From the IMG/VR virus record IMGVR_UViG_3300035158_000345, positions 1 to 23,392 of that record: 23,392 nucleotides of DNA, one strand, 5' to 3'. Positions within the stretch are counted from its first letter, which is position 1. Each line of letters opens with the position of its first letter. Below the pieces are notes generated by a model. That model saw only the letters and a program-made list of their open reading frames with translations. It did no database searches and was not told the DNA's origin. Source of the stretch: a virus. The translations under genes and the position numbers were made by a program. Shown here one piece after another: positions 1 through 7,558 of this stretch.

Positions 1-165
1 AGAACAAGTATGGGAACAGTGAGATCACATTTATCAGCATTCTCTCTCACATCAGATTCAGGTATGACTGCAGGTGGATATAATGGTTCAAACCTTGGAA
101 CCACGGAGAAATATACAGATGGAGAAACATACTTTACAGGATTTGCACTACAAACTTTTAAATAA
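1..165 (+). CDS. C-terminal fragment of an unidentified phage protein (5' end outside window)
   Basis: Frame 1 is open from the first base to a TAA at 163-165, giving the last 54 residues of a protein. The tail is rich in Gly, Ser and Thr (it includes GMTAGGYNGSNLG and ends GFALQTFK). This composition is common at the C-termini of virion surface proteins, but I do not recognise the family. It sits 14 bases before the portal start in the same direction, so it is probably part of the same virion transcription unit. In T4 the gene before the portal is the tail tube, but two tube-like genes occur elsewhere in this window and this fragment does not resemble them. The start lies upstream of the window. 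Confidence 0.7.
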   Translation, partial: RTSMGTVRSHLSAFSLTSDSGMTAGGYNGSNLGTTEKYTDGETYFTGFALQTFK

Positions 166-179
166 AAGGATAGATTATT

Positions 180-2243
180 ATGGCATGGTATAATTTTTGG
201 AAAAAAGAAAATGTGAATGAAGAAATAGATGCTTTCAAAGGCAAAGGAGCAGAAGAAACACCTGATGAAGCACAAGGAGAAGGTTTAGGAGCACTATCTT
301 CCATACCTAATTACGGAGCAGTACAATTAACCAGTTTTAATACTTTCTATAAGAATTATATTAACAAATCATTTAGTACTGAGAAATCAAAAATAATGAA
401 TTATAGAAATATGTCTTCTACTCCTGAAATAGCAGATGTTATAGAAGATGCTGTTAATGAATCCACACAGGAAGATGATGATGGAAATATTATTCATCTA
501 AAGTTAGAAAATGAATTGAATAAGAATGCAACTAATAATGTTTATAGGGAGTTTAATAAATTATTCTATAATAATATAAACATTCAAGAAAAAATTTGGG
601 ATTTATTAAGAACTTATTTTATTGATGGTAGAGTTTATTATGAAAGAATAATAAATGAGAAGAAGAAGCAAGATGGTATAATAAATATAAAAAGACTTCC
701 TTCTGAAACGATGGATTTTGCATATGATACTAATACAGGTAAGGTAAAATTCTTCTTCCAATATCTTTCCGGTAAACCTAAAAGACCTACAAGTATAGAG
801 GAAGCTAAGAAAGATGATAATATTGTAGTATTTAATCCACAACAAATTGGTTATGTGAATTACGGTATATATGGTAGGAATCTAACTGAAATAATGGGAT
901 ATCTAGAGAAAGCAAAAGTACCATATAATCAGTTGAAACTTCTAGAAACTTCGGTTATAATTTATCGTATTGTAAGATCACCAGAAAGATTTGTTTTCAG
1001 AATTGATACAGGTAATATGCCTAAAGAAAAGGCTATGAAATTTGTAGAGAAGATCAAACAGAAGTTTACTAAAAAGCAATCATACGATCCAACAACAGGT
1101 AGATTGACACACGACCCAGAGATCATGTCCCTCTTGGAAAATTTCTTTTTGCCTCAATGCTTACGGACCACTACAACACCGATTGCTCTATTAGATGGTA
1201 GAACAATTATGTTAGATCAACTTATAGATGAGCATAATAAAGGTATTAAACATGAAGTATATTCAGTAAACCAGAAAACAGGTAAAATAATTAGAGGTAA
1301 AGTAAAATGGGCGGGTATAACTCGTAAAAATGCAAAATTAGTGAGGGTTCATTTAGATAATGGCAAATATGTAGATTGCACTCCAGATCATAAATTCGTA
1401 ATGAGAAATGGTAAAGAAATTGAAGCACAAAATCTAAATGAGGGTGACTCTTTAATGCCATTATATAAAAGAGATAAAAAGAATAAATTAGGTAAACAAT
1501 CGTTCTATATCATAATGAATAAAGTTCTAGATTCTAACGATTACACAAATTTAAAACAGAAATTAGTAGTGAACCATAAAGTAGTAAAGGTTGAAAAACT
1601 AGATATAAAAGAAGACACAGGTTGCTTAACTATTGAAGACCCTGGTTCTAATCATAATTTCGCTTTAGGAGTAGGTGTTTTTGTTAAGAATAGTGCTGAT
1701 GGACGTGGCTCTTCCATTGATACGGTTGGTGGTGATGCTAAAGGCTTTACGGAACTTGATGATATTTACTATTTTGCCAGAAAGCTCTATCGGGCATTAA
1801 AATATCCTATATCAAGAGTTATAGCCGCTGAAGAAAAACAACAAGGTGATATTGTATTTGGTGGTACTAATACAGGCGAAATCCAAAGAGATGAGATAAA
1901 ATGGGCCAAGTTCCTAGAACGACAACAAAGTAGATTATGTAGTGATTTTGTTGACTTATTTTTGTTACACTTAGATTTCAAAGGTATGAAGAAACAGTAT
2001 GGACTAAATAAAGATAACATCCGTATTCATATGAATGCACCATCTCATTATAAAGAACAGATGCAACAAAACTTCTTGGAATCAAGATTCAATAATTATA
2101 CAACATTATCAACAAATCCAGAATTCTCAAAATCATACTTAATGGGTAAATATCTTGGTTGGTCAGAAGAAGAAATAAAAGAAAACGCAGAAGGTAAGAA
2201 AAAAGATAAGGAATTTGGTTTTGAAGAAGAGGGAGGATTTTAA
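180..2243 (+). CDS. Portal vertex protein (T4 gp20-like), interrupted by an intein
   Basis: The portal forms the dodecameric ring at the head vertex through which DNA is packaged and to which the neck joins. The 687-residue reading frame starts at ATG 180 behind an AAGGAT Shine-Dalgarno site. The N-terminal part carries T4-portal-like segments (around residue 50 FNTFYKNYINKS; around 260 YRIVRSPERFVFRID). Residues 327-504 are a self-splicing intein; joined exteins give 509 residues, close to the 524 of T4 gp20. The splice junction falls in the conserved stretch FFLP-Q/S-ADGRGSSIDTVGG, followed by the typical DDIYYFARKLYRALKYPISR. The C-terminus is charged and ends in an acidic, Gly-rich tail. 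It is the first gene of a head cluster in T4 order. Without splicing the intein would break a core portal element, so splicing is presumably required for a viable virion. Confidence 0.93.
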   Translation: MAWYNFWKKENVNEEIDAFKGKGAEETPDEAQGEGLGALSSIPNYGAVQLTSFNTFYKNYINKSFSTEKSKIMNYRNMSSTPEIADVIEDAVNESTQEDDDGNIIHLKLENELNKNATNNVYREFNKLFYNNINIQEKIWDLLRTYFIDGRVYYERIINEKKKQDGIINIKRLPSETMDFAYDTNTGKVKFFFQYLSGKPKRPTSIEEAKKDDNIVVFNPQQIGYVNYGIYGRNLTEIMGYLEKAKVPYNQLKLLETSVIIYRIVRSPERFVFRIDTGNMPKEKAMKFVEKIKQKFTKKQSYDPTTGRLTHDPEIMSLLENFFLPQCLRTTTTPIALLDGRTIMLDQLIDEHNKGIKHEVYSVNQKTGKIIRGKVKWAGITRKNAKLVRVHLDNGKYVDCTPDHKFVMRNGKEIEAQNLNEGDSLMPLYKRDKKNKLGKQSFYIIMNKVLDSNDYTNLKQKLVVNHKVVKVEKLDIKEDTGCLTIEDPGSNHNFALGVGVFVKNSADGRGSSIDTVGGDAKGFTELDDIYYFARKLYRALKYPISRVIAAEEKQQGDIVFGGTNTGEIQRDEIKWAKFLERQQSRLCSDFVDLFLLHLDFKGMKKQYGLNKDNIRIHMNAPSHYKEQMQQNFLESRFNNYTTLSTNPEFSKSYLMGKYLGWSEEEIKENAEGKKKDKEFGFEEEGGF
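1158..1691 (+). other. Mini-intein inside the portal gene (178 aa, no endonuclease domain seen)
   Basis: Block A begins at Cys327 (CLRTTTTPIALLDGR). Block B is VDCTPDHKF, with the Thr and His of the TxxH motif. Block F/G is TIEDPGSNHNFALGVGVFVKN, followed by Ser505 as the +1 nucleophile. These are the landmarks of a class 1 intein. The penultimate residue is Lys rather than the usual His, a known but less common variant. Between the splicing halves lie only about 35 residues (roughly KNKLGKQSFYIIMNK to NLKQKL), too short for a LAGLIDADG or HNH endonuclease. This is therefore a mini-intein, possibly with an endonuclease remnant. Boundaries were set by motif and by continuity of the portal sequence across the junction. 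Confidence 0.92.
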
Positions 2244-2248
2244 ATAAA

Positions 2249-2256
2249 TATAAATA
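2249..2256 (+). promoter_or_regulatory. T4-type late promoter box before the gp67-like gene
   Basis: An exact TATAAATA lies in the gap after the portal stop, about 35 bases upstream of the next start codon (2291) and upstream of its GAGGAGG ribosome site. T4 late promoters consist of this -10-region octamer, recognised by gp55 sigma with gp45/gp33. No gp55 gene is visible in the window, so use of this system is inferred from the repeated intergenic occurrence of the box. Confidence 0.6.
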
Positions 2257-2290
2257 AAGGTAGATCATAATGTGAGGAGGTATTATTGTT

Positions 2291-2542
2291 ATGGCAGACA
2301 TAGATAAAGAAAAAATTAAAGACGCTTTGGATGATTTTGAAAACGATAGATATATGGACTCAAAAGAAAAGATATCCAAAGAGATAAAGAAAGCTGTAAA
2401 AGACCATTTGAAGGATAAGCTAGAGTTGGAAAATGATTTAGATGGTGAGAAAGAAGAACATCAAGAGGAAGAAGAGGAAGAAGACGAAAATAAAGAAGAT
2501 GAAAAGAAAAAGAAAAGAGGAAGGAGTATTATAAAGAAGTAA
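2291..2542 (+). CDS. Small acidic prohead core protein (T4 gp67-like)
   Basis: This 83-residue protein is made almost entirely of charged residues. The first half is Asp/Lys/Glu-rich and helical, residues about 48-70 are a Glu/Asp run, and the C-terminus is a basic stretch (KKKKRGRSIIKK). In T4 the gene between portal and protease encodes gp67, an acidic internal prohead core protein later cleaved to internal peptides. Position and composition match, although such sequences are too low in complexity for firm homology. The start at ATG 2291 follows GAGGAGG (2274-2280) with a rather long 10-base spacer. A late-promoter box lies just upstream. Confidence 0.65.
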   Translation: MADIDKEKIKDALDDFENDRYMDSKEKISKEIKKAVKDHLKDKLELENDLDGEKEEHQEEEEEEDENKEDEKKKKRGRSIIKK

Positions 2543-2559
2543 CTTAGGAGATAGATAAT

Positions 2560-3183
2560 ATGAAGGCAAAATTAATAACTGAAACATCATTTGAATATGA
2601 GATTACAGAATCTAAAAGCAAAGGTATGCATATTGTTGGTATATTTTCAAGTGCGGAAATAGAAAACAACAATAAAAGAAAATATAAGAAAGACTTGCTT
2701 GAGAGAGAAATCAATAAGATTACTGAAAACAAGATCAATAAAAAGTGTTGTTTCGGTGAATTAGGACATCCACCACATCCAGAAATAGCTTTGGATAAGG
2801 TCTCTATACTTACAGAAAGGTTAGAGTGGCGTGGTAACGATGTTTATGGTACAGCTAAGGTTCTAGATACACCTATGGGAGAAATTACTAAAACTCTTAT
2901 CAAGGATGGTAATCTAGGTATCAGTTCTCGTGGTCTTGGAACAGTTAATGAGGACGGATATGTAAATGAAGATTTTAATCTACTTTGTTATGATATTGTA
3001 GGAGACCCAAGCAATCCAGCTTCATGGATAAAAGGTATATATGAAGGAAAAGAGTTTGAAATTCCAAGTGAAGAAGAAGAAGTAAAAAAAGAAGAGGAAA
3101 CATCAGAAGAACTCATAAAAGAAGCACAAGAAGAATATATGAAATATATATTAAGTGTTATTGATGGTATTGTAAAGAAGTAA
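2560..3183 (+). CDS. Prohead core protease (T4 gp21-like serine protease)
   Basis: The enzyme cleaves scaffold, core proteins and the capsid N-terminus during T4-type head maturation, usually after (L/I)xE. The 207-residue product shows the family signatures: GELGHP with His70 in the catalytic position, and GISSRG with Ser122/Ser123 supplying the nucleophile. These are followed by YDIVGDPSNPAS, with Asp145 and Asp149 as candidates for the third residue. The C-terminal third (from about residue 168) is Glu-rich and may be self-cleaved. It starts at ATG 2560 behind TTAGGAG, 17 bases after the gp67-like gene. It ends just before a strong terminator, so the portal to protease genes form one unit separated from the scaffold/capsid unit. 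Confidence 0.92.
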   Translation: MKAKLITETSFEYEITESKSKGMHIVGIFSSAEIENNNKRKYKKDLLEREINKITENKINKKCCFGELGHPPHPEIALDKVSILTERLEWRGNDVYGTAKVLDTPMGEITKTLIKDGNLGISSRGLGTVNEDGYVNEDFNLLCYDIVGDPSNPASWIKGIYEGKEFEIPSEEEEVKKEEETSEELIKEAQEEYMKYILSVIDGIVKK

Positions 3184-3204
3184 TAACTTGAGTATCCCAC
3201 ATAT

Positions 3205-3234
3205 AAAGCCTGGACTAGTTTCCAGGCTTTTTTT
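3205..3234 (+). terminator. Rho-independent terminator after the protease gene
   Basis: A perfect 10-bp stem (AAAGCCTGGA with TCCAGGCTTT) encloses a 6-base loop and runs into a 7-T tract. It separates the portal-protease unit from the scaffold-capsid unit, which has its own late-promoter box 19 bases downstream. Confidence 0.92.
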
Positions 3235-3252
3235 ATGCATTTATTACATAGT

Positions 3253-3260
3253 TATAAATA
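3253..3260 (+). promoter_or_regulatory. T4-type late promoter box before the scaffold and capsid genes
   Basis: An exact TATAAATA lies between the terminator and the scaffold start (3306), about 45 bases upstream of that start. It is the only promoter-like element seen before the scaffold and capsid genes. It would therefore drive the most abundant virion proteins. Confidence 0.65.
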
Positions 3261-3305
3261 ATAATAGAAAGAAACGTACCAATTAAAATATAGGAGGAAA
3301 GAGAT

Positions 3306-4154
3306 ATGGATCTTGAAAAACTTTTGAAGTTGCTTGGTGTTGAAAAACTAGATGAGTCCAAGCAGAATGAAATCAAGGAAAAACTTGATGAAGTTGTAAA
3401 GATTAAGGCTAAGGAAAAGTCTGATGAACTCCTCAAAGAAGAAAAAGACAAGATTATAGAAGACTATGAGGAAAAATTTGAAGATTATAAGAAAGACGTT
3501 ACCTCAAAATTCTCTAACTTTGTTGATTCTATCCTTGAAGAAGAATTAGTAATTCCTGATAAGGTAATGGAATTTGCTAGAAAAGGCGAACTCTACAGTG
3601 AACTTATCGAACAATTCAAGATTAGACTAGCTATTGATGAAGGTCTATTAGATGGTGAAGTAAAATCACTTCTTAAAGAAGCTAGAGAAGAGATCACCAG
3701 AATGAGAGAGAAAATGGACGATATGACAGCTGATAAGCTAGAGCTTGAAACTGATGCACAACAAATGGCTGCAGCTCTTTATTTAAGAGATAAGTGTGAA
3801 GGTCTCACTGAATCACAAAAATCTCATGTAATTGATATCCTTGGTGATGTTACGGATAAAGAAGAAATCAACAGAAAGTTTGACCTAGTTGTTGAAACAG
3901 CAACTAATGATAACGATAATAACGATGATTTAAATGAAGAAGAAAAGGATTATAAATGTCCTGAATGTGGTAAGAAAATGACTACAGAAGATGAAAAACC
4001 TAAGTGTCCTGAATGTGAAGTAGATATGAAAATGGTCACAGAAAGCTCTGTAGAAACCGATGAAAACGAAGAAGAAGAGCTTGATGAAGATGATAGTCCT
4101 TTCAAAAAACACATGTCACAATATTTGAAAGTACTAAAAGAAAACAGATGGTAA
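3306..4154 (+). CDS. Prohead scaffolding core protein (T4 gp22-like) with an embedded zinc ribbon
   Basis: The scaffold forms the internal core around which capsid subunits assemble and is then degraded by the gp21 protease. The 282-residue product is strongly charged with long heptad-like helices (residues about 1-75 and 115-150), as expected for gp22. It lies directly between protease and capsid genes and ends in a short basic/aromatic tail (SQYLKVLKENRW) after an acidic run. Unusual for a scaffold is a CxxC...CxxC pair: CPEC at 218-221 and CPEC at 234-237, within an otherwise acidic, disordered-looking linker. This predicts a small zinc ribbon. Start ATG 3306 follows AGGAGGAAAGAG. Confidence 0.85.
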   Translation: MDLEKLLKLLGVEKLDESKQNEIKEKLDEVVKIKAKEKSDELLKEEKDKIIEDYEEKFEDYKKDVTSKFSNFVDSILEEELVIPDKVMEFARKGELYSELIEQFKIRLAIDEGLLDGEVKSLLKEAREEITRMREKMDDMTADKLELETDAQQMAAALYLRDKCEGLTESQKSHVIDILGDVTDKEEINRKFDLVVETATNDNDNNDDLNEEEKDYKCPECGKKMTTEDEKPKCPECEVDMKMVTESSVETDENEEEELDEDDSPFKKHMSQYLKVLKENRW

Positions 4155-4186
4155 AAAGATTATAACTCTTATAGGAGGAAATAGAA

Positions 4187-5401
4187 ATGTCTGAAAAAGT
4201 TGATTTAAAAAAACTTATTACTAAATGGGGAGAAATTCTTGATGAAGGTACAGCAATTAAGAATGATAAAATCAAGAAATCTACCGCATTGATGCTCGAA
4301 AACCAATATAACTACATGTCTGAATCTGGTGGTTATACTGAGGGTATGTTCAATAAGTCCGGCGGATATGCAACATCTGGTGAATTTCACAAGATCGCAC
4401 TTCCAATGGTACGAAGAACATTTCCAGAATTAGTAGCACACGACCTAGTTGGTGTACAACCTCTTACTGGTCCTGTTGGTCTAGCATTCGCTCTTAGATT
4501 TAGAGCAGGTCAAACCTATGATGGTCAACCAGCAGGTGAAGAGCTTGGTTATAACACTATTGATAAGGGCTACACTGGTTCTTATGAAACAACCGCAGGT
4601 GAAGCTCTTGGTTCAAAAGCAGGTAGTGGTGTTGGTGATGATATTGGTATCGGAGTAGGTTCTGGTACACATATCAAAGAAGTTAACATGACTGTTGAAA
4701 AAGCACAAGTAGAGGCTAAAACCCGTAAGTTGAGAAGTCGTTGGTCTCTAGAAGTAGCACAAGACTTGAGAGCTATGCACGGTCTTGATCTAGAAGAAGA
4801 AATGATGGATATTCTATCATATGAAATCACAGCAGAAATTGACCGTGAATTGATTGATGCAATAAATGCAGTAGCTAACACAAGTACTTGGAGTTACAAT
4901 ACAAACGCAGATGGTAGATGGGAAGCTGAGAAGTACAGAAACCTCTATAACGAATTGATCCGTAGATCAAATAGAATCGCTGTACTTACAAGACGTGGTC
5001 CAGCTAACTTTATAGTTTGTGCACCTACAGTAGTTGCAGCTCTTGAAGCTATGTCAGCTTACACAATAGCTCCTGTTAACGCTGATGTAAATTCAGCAAT
5101 GACAGGTGTTGCAAGAATCGGTTCTCTTGACGGTAGACTTACTGTTTATAGAGATACTTTCGCAACTGAAACTACCACACCAAGTGGTACAACTTCAGAT
5201 GCAACCTTGGGTTATAAGGGTGCCAGTGAGTATGATACAGGCATCGTTTACTTGCCATATATACAACTTATGTCAAGTAAAGCAACATTTGAAAGTTCAT
5301 TCAATCCAAGTGTAGGTCTCATGAGTAGATATGCAATCCATAACCACTTGTTTGGAGCAGCAAACTACTATCATAAGATCACAATCCAAGACATGCCTTA
5401 A
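4187..5401 (+). CDS. Major capsid protein (T4 gp23-like)
   Basis: This is the hexamer-forming shell subunit with the HK97 fold. The 404-residue product contains the T4-type signature MVRRTFPELVAHDLVGVQP followed by LTGPVGLAFALRFR (residues about 74-108). The C-terminal part reads YLPYIQLMSSKATFESSFNPSVGLMSRYA, as in gp23 homologues. It is shorter than T4 gp23 (521 residues). In T4 the gp21 protease removes the N-terminus after (L/I)xE; the short N-terminal region here contains LDE and MLE candidates, and I cannot say which is used. An excellent AGGAGG ribosome site precedes ATG 4187, and the gene ends 29 bases before a strong terminator. It follows the scaffold gene by 32 bases and probably shares its late promoter. 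Confidence 0.95.
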   Translation: MSEKVDLKKLITKWGEILDEGTAIKNDKIKKSTALMLENQYNYMSESGGYTEGMFNKSGGYATSGEFHKIALPMVRRTFPELVAHDLVGVQPLTGPVGLAFALRFRAGQTYDGQPAGEELGYNTIDKGYTGSYETTAGEALGSKAGSGVGDDIGIGVGSGTHIKEVNMTVEKAQVEAKTRKLRSRWSLEVAQDLRAMHGLDLEEEMMDILSYEITAEIDRELIDAINAVANTSTWSYNTNADGRWEAEKYRNLYNELIRRSNRIAVLTRRGPANFIVCAPTVVAALEAMSAYTIAPVNADVNSAMTGVARIGSLDGRLTVYRDTFATETTTPSGTTSDATLGYKGASEYDTGIVYLPYIQLMSSKATFESSFNPSVGLMSRYAIHNHLFGAANYYHKITIQDMP

Positions 5402-5430
5402 TAGGTAATCTTGGTTTAGTAGTGTAATTC

Positions 5431-5461
5431 AAATCCCGGAGATTCTGTCTCCGGGATTTTT
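5431..5461 (+). terminator. Rho-independent terminator after the major capsid gene
   Basis: A perfect 12-bp stem (AAATCCCGGAGA with TCTCCGGGATTT) with a 5-base loop (TTCTG) ends in a T run. It is GC-rich against an AT-rich background and closes the head-gene transcription unit. Confidence 0.93.
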
Positions 5462-5502
5462 ATGCTTGGGTTTTTATAGATTACGATATTGGTGTTTACT
5501 TT

Positions 5503-5510
5503 TATAAATA
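5503..5510 (+). promoter_or_regulatory. T4-type late promoter box before the homing endonuclease
   Basis: An exact TATAAATA lies 20 bases upstream of the ATG at 5531, between the capsid terminator and the endonuclease. A transcript starting here would have a very short leader with no clear Shine-Dalgarno site, which may keep the endonuclease weakly translated. Confidence 0.6.
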
Positions 5511-5530
5511 ATAGTGATACCATTATAATT

Positions 5531-6952
5531 ATGAAAAGACTTGATTTCTCAAAAATAACAAAATCATTTGAATCTGAAGGATATAAAGTTATCAGTAAAC
5601 CTTCTGAGTATAAGAATAATAAATCTAAAATAAGATTTATCTGTCCTAAAGGACATGAATATTATATAGATTGGATACATTGGAAGAGAGGTCAAAGATG
5701 TGGTAAATGTAGAACTAATGCGCCTGTTGATTTTAATAGAGTTAAAAAATCTTTTGAAAAGGAAGGATATAAGCTCTTAGAAACTAAGTTTGAAAATTCT
5801 AAAAGTAAAATGAGGTATGTATGCCCTGAAGGGCATATAAACTTTGCAACTTGGGATAATTGGGAAAGAAGGAAAGCAAGATGTCCTACATGTGCTGGTA
5901 ACGCAAGGATAACATTTGAAAAATTTAAAGAATCGTTGGAAAGAGAAGAATATAGAATACTTTCAAATAAGGAAGAATTAAAGAATAGTAATACAAAAAT
6001 AGATTATATATGCAATAAAGGACATAAAAATAAAACTAATTGGAATTATTGGAATGCAGGTTTGAGATGTCCTGATTGCAGGAAGACTGTTTCCGACCAA
6101 GAAAGAGAAATAAGGAAATATCTACAATTCAAAGGAATCAAATACTTACATAATGTAAGAAATATAATACCACCACAAGAAGTTGATATTTATATACCTG
6201 AATTAAAAATAGCTATAGAGTATTGTGGTATATACTGGCATTCAGAACTACAGGGTAAGGATAAGAATTATCACCTTAGTAAGTTGGAAAGATGTTTAAA
6301 TAAAGGTATTAAATTAATAACAATATTTGAAGATGAATGGATGAATAAAAGAGAGATAACAAAGTCAAGATTATGTCATATATTAAAACTCAATACGAAT
6401 GGTAAAATATATGCAAGGAATTGTCATGTAGGAGAAATTAATACTAAAGATGCCACTAATTTTGTAAATAAATATCACCTACAAAATTATACTCCTTCAA
6501 GAATAAAATTAGGAGCATTTAATAACCATGAGTTAGTAGCTGTTATGACATTTTCAAAACCTTCATTATCTAAGGGTCAAAAAAGTAGAAGTGAAAATAT
6601 ATGGGAGTTATCAAGATTTTGTACATCAAAACCAGTCATAGGTATAGCATCCAAGTTGTTAAAGTTTTTCCAAAGGAATTATGATTATAAAGAAATATTT
6701 TCATATGCTGATAGAAGATGGAGTATAGGAAACGTATATGAAAAAATTGGTTTTGAGAAAGTGGGTTATACAAAGCCTAATTACTGGTACTTTAAGAAAA
6801 ATAATACTGATAATATGAGAAGATACCATAGATTCAACTTTAGAAAAGATAAAATAAACATAGATAATGAAGAAATGACTGAATGGGAACTAATGATGAG
6901 AGGTGGTTGGGATAGAATATGGGATTGTGGTAATATAAAATACAGAATATAA
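5531..6952 (+). CDS. Free-standing homing endonuclease, EDxHD / Vsr-like family, with three N-terminal zinc-finger repeats
   Basis: This gene probably encodes a selfish nuclease that cuts phage alleles lacking it. The 473-residue product begins with three tandem units of about 60 residues, each pairing a (F)xxGYK-type helix with a zinc finger: C38/H42 with C57/C60, C98/H102 with C118/C121, and C161/H165 with C180/C183. These probably read the DNA target. The nuclease core follows: EVDIYIPELKIAIEYCGIYWH (about 217-237), the Vsr-like EDxHD signature known from I-Bth0305I-type enzymes. A third domain (about 295-425) with LGAFNNHELVAVMTF, WELSRFC and NVYEKIGF is common in this phage family and of unclear role. 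I chose ATG 5531 because the zinc repeat begins there; a TTG at 5489 would add 14 residues and would lie upstream of the promoter box. No strong ribosome site is seen. Confidence 0.85.
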   Translation: MKRLDFSKITKSFESEGYKVISKPSEYKNNKSKIRFICPKGHEYYIDWIHWKRGQRCGKCRTNAPVDFNRVKKSFEKEGYKLLETKFENSKSKMRYVCPEGHINFATWDNWERRKARCPTCAGNARITFEKFKESLEREEYRILSNKEELKNSNTKIDYICNKGHKNKTNWNYWNAGLRCPDCRKTVSDQEREIRKYLQFKGIKYLHNVRNIIPPQEVDIYIPELKIAIEYCGIYWHSELQGKDKNYHLSKLERCLNKGIKLITIFEDEWMNKREITKSRLCHILKLNTNGKIYARNCHVGEINTKDATNFVNKYHLQNYTPSRIKLGAFNNHELVAVMTFSKPSLSKGQKSRSENIWELSRFCTSKPVIGIASKLLKFFQRNYDYKEIFSYADRRWSIGNVYEKIGFEKVGYTKPNYWYFKKNNTDNMRRYHRFNFRKDKINIDNEEMTEWELMMRGGWDRIWDCGNIKYRI

Positions 6953-6970
6953 AAAATCTATTACCGTTAG

Positions 6971-6999
6971 TTTACTTCTTTGTATTTTTATTATATAAT
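6971..6999 (+). promoter_or_regulatory. Host-type (sigma-70/sigma-A) promoter before the small terminase gene
   Basis: TTTACT (6971-6976), a 17-base spacer and a perfect TATAAT (6994-6999) lie 33 bases before the ATG at 7033. This differs from the TATAAATA boxes of the virion units and suggests transcription by unmodified host polymerase. Confidence 0.7.
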
Positions 7000-7032
7000 G
7001 GTAATAGGACTACATTTAAAGAGGGTGAGAAA

Positions 7033-7527
7033 ATGCCAGAATTAGACCTTGATGGACTTAATGAACAGTTTGATATTGACGCATTAGAAGAAAATGCTGA
7101 TGAGATAACTGAAAACCTTAGACATTCTGAAACTTCAGAGGATCCTCAAGAAGTGTTACAAGATAATATTAGTAGAGCTAATCGTATTCTTGATAGGATT
7201 GAAGATGAAATGGAGAATGGTAATTTTACAGCCAGGATGGCAGAAGTTGCAGGACAAATTATCAACTCAGTCACAAATGCAAGTGGACAGATAATGTCAG
7301 ACAAATATAATGAAAAATATTTACAAGTTAGGAACAATCTTGTAAAATTGAAAGCAGCTGAAGTTAGATTAAAGGCTAAGGAAATTGAAGGAAAAGGAAG
7401 AAGTAATAGAGAGTTGATAGTCACTGATAGAGAATCCATAATGAAAATTTTAAACGGTGAAAATCAAGAGGAACCTAAACAGATTGGTGAAAGTAAAAAC
7501 AATCAAAATGACCAAAATGAAAAATAA
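7033..7527 (+). CDS. Small terminase subunit (T4 gp16-like)
   Basis: TerS recognises phage DNA and regulates the large terminase during packaging. The 164-residue product equals the length of T4 gp16. It shows the T4-type pattern: an acidic N-terminus, a central coiled-coil beginning QDNISRANRILDRI, then ARMAEVAGQIINSVTNAS, which matches the EVAxxLIxxV..S segment of cyanophage and T4 TerS proteins. Near the C-terminus RELIVTDRESIMKIL corresponds to the conserved xxVFVGSxxELxxxL element. The tail is Asn/Gln/Glu-rich and disordered-looking. Start ATG 7033 follows GAGGGTGAG. In T4, gp16 directly precedes gp17; here over 5 kb of accessory genes separate them. Confidence 0.8.
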   Translation: MPELDLDGLNEQFDIDALEENADEITENLRHSETSEDPQEVLQDNISRANRILDRIEDEMENGNFTARMAEVAGQIINSVTNASGQIMSDKYNEKYLQVRNNLVKLKAAEVRLKAKEIEGKGRSNRELIVTDRESIMKILNGENQEEPKQIGESKNNQNDQNEK

Positions 7528-7529
7528 AG

Positions 7530-7558
7530 TTTACATATAGAAGCTATTATGTTATTAT
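7530..7558 (+). promoter_or_regulatory. Host-type (sigma-70/sigma-A) promoter before prkA
   Basis: TTTACA (7530-7535), a 17-base spacer and TATTAT (7553-7558) start three bases after the small terminase stop codon. The predicted leader to ATG 7619 is about 55 bases and ends with a TTGGAGG ribosome site. It is well placed to drive the prkA-yhbH-spoVR module on its own. Confidence 0.65.

Noticed and set aside
1158-1691. The insert in the portal gene as an intron or a damaged gene
   Set aside because: The reading frame is continuous and the insert carries intein splicing blocks at both ends, so splicing occurs at protein level.
5106-5315. Small plus-strand frame inside the capsid gene
   Set aside because: It overlaps the capsid gene in another frame, with no ribosome site and no recognisable product.
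5489-5530. TTG at 5489 as the endonuclease start
   Set aside because: It would place the start upstream of the TATAAATA box and add 14 residues unrelated to the zinc repeat, which begins right after ATG 5531.
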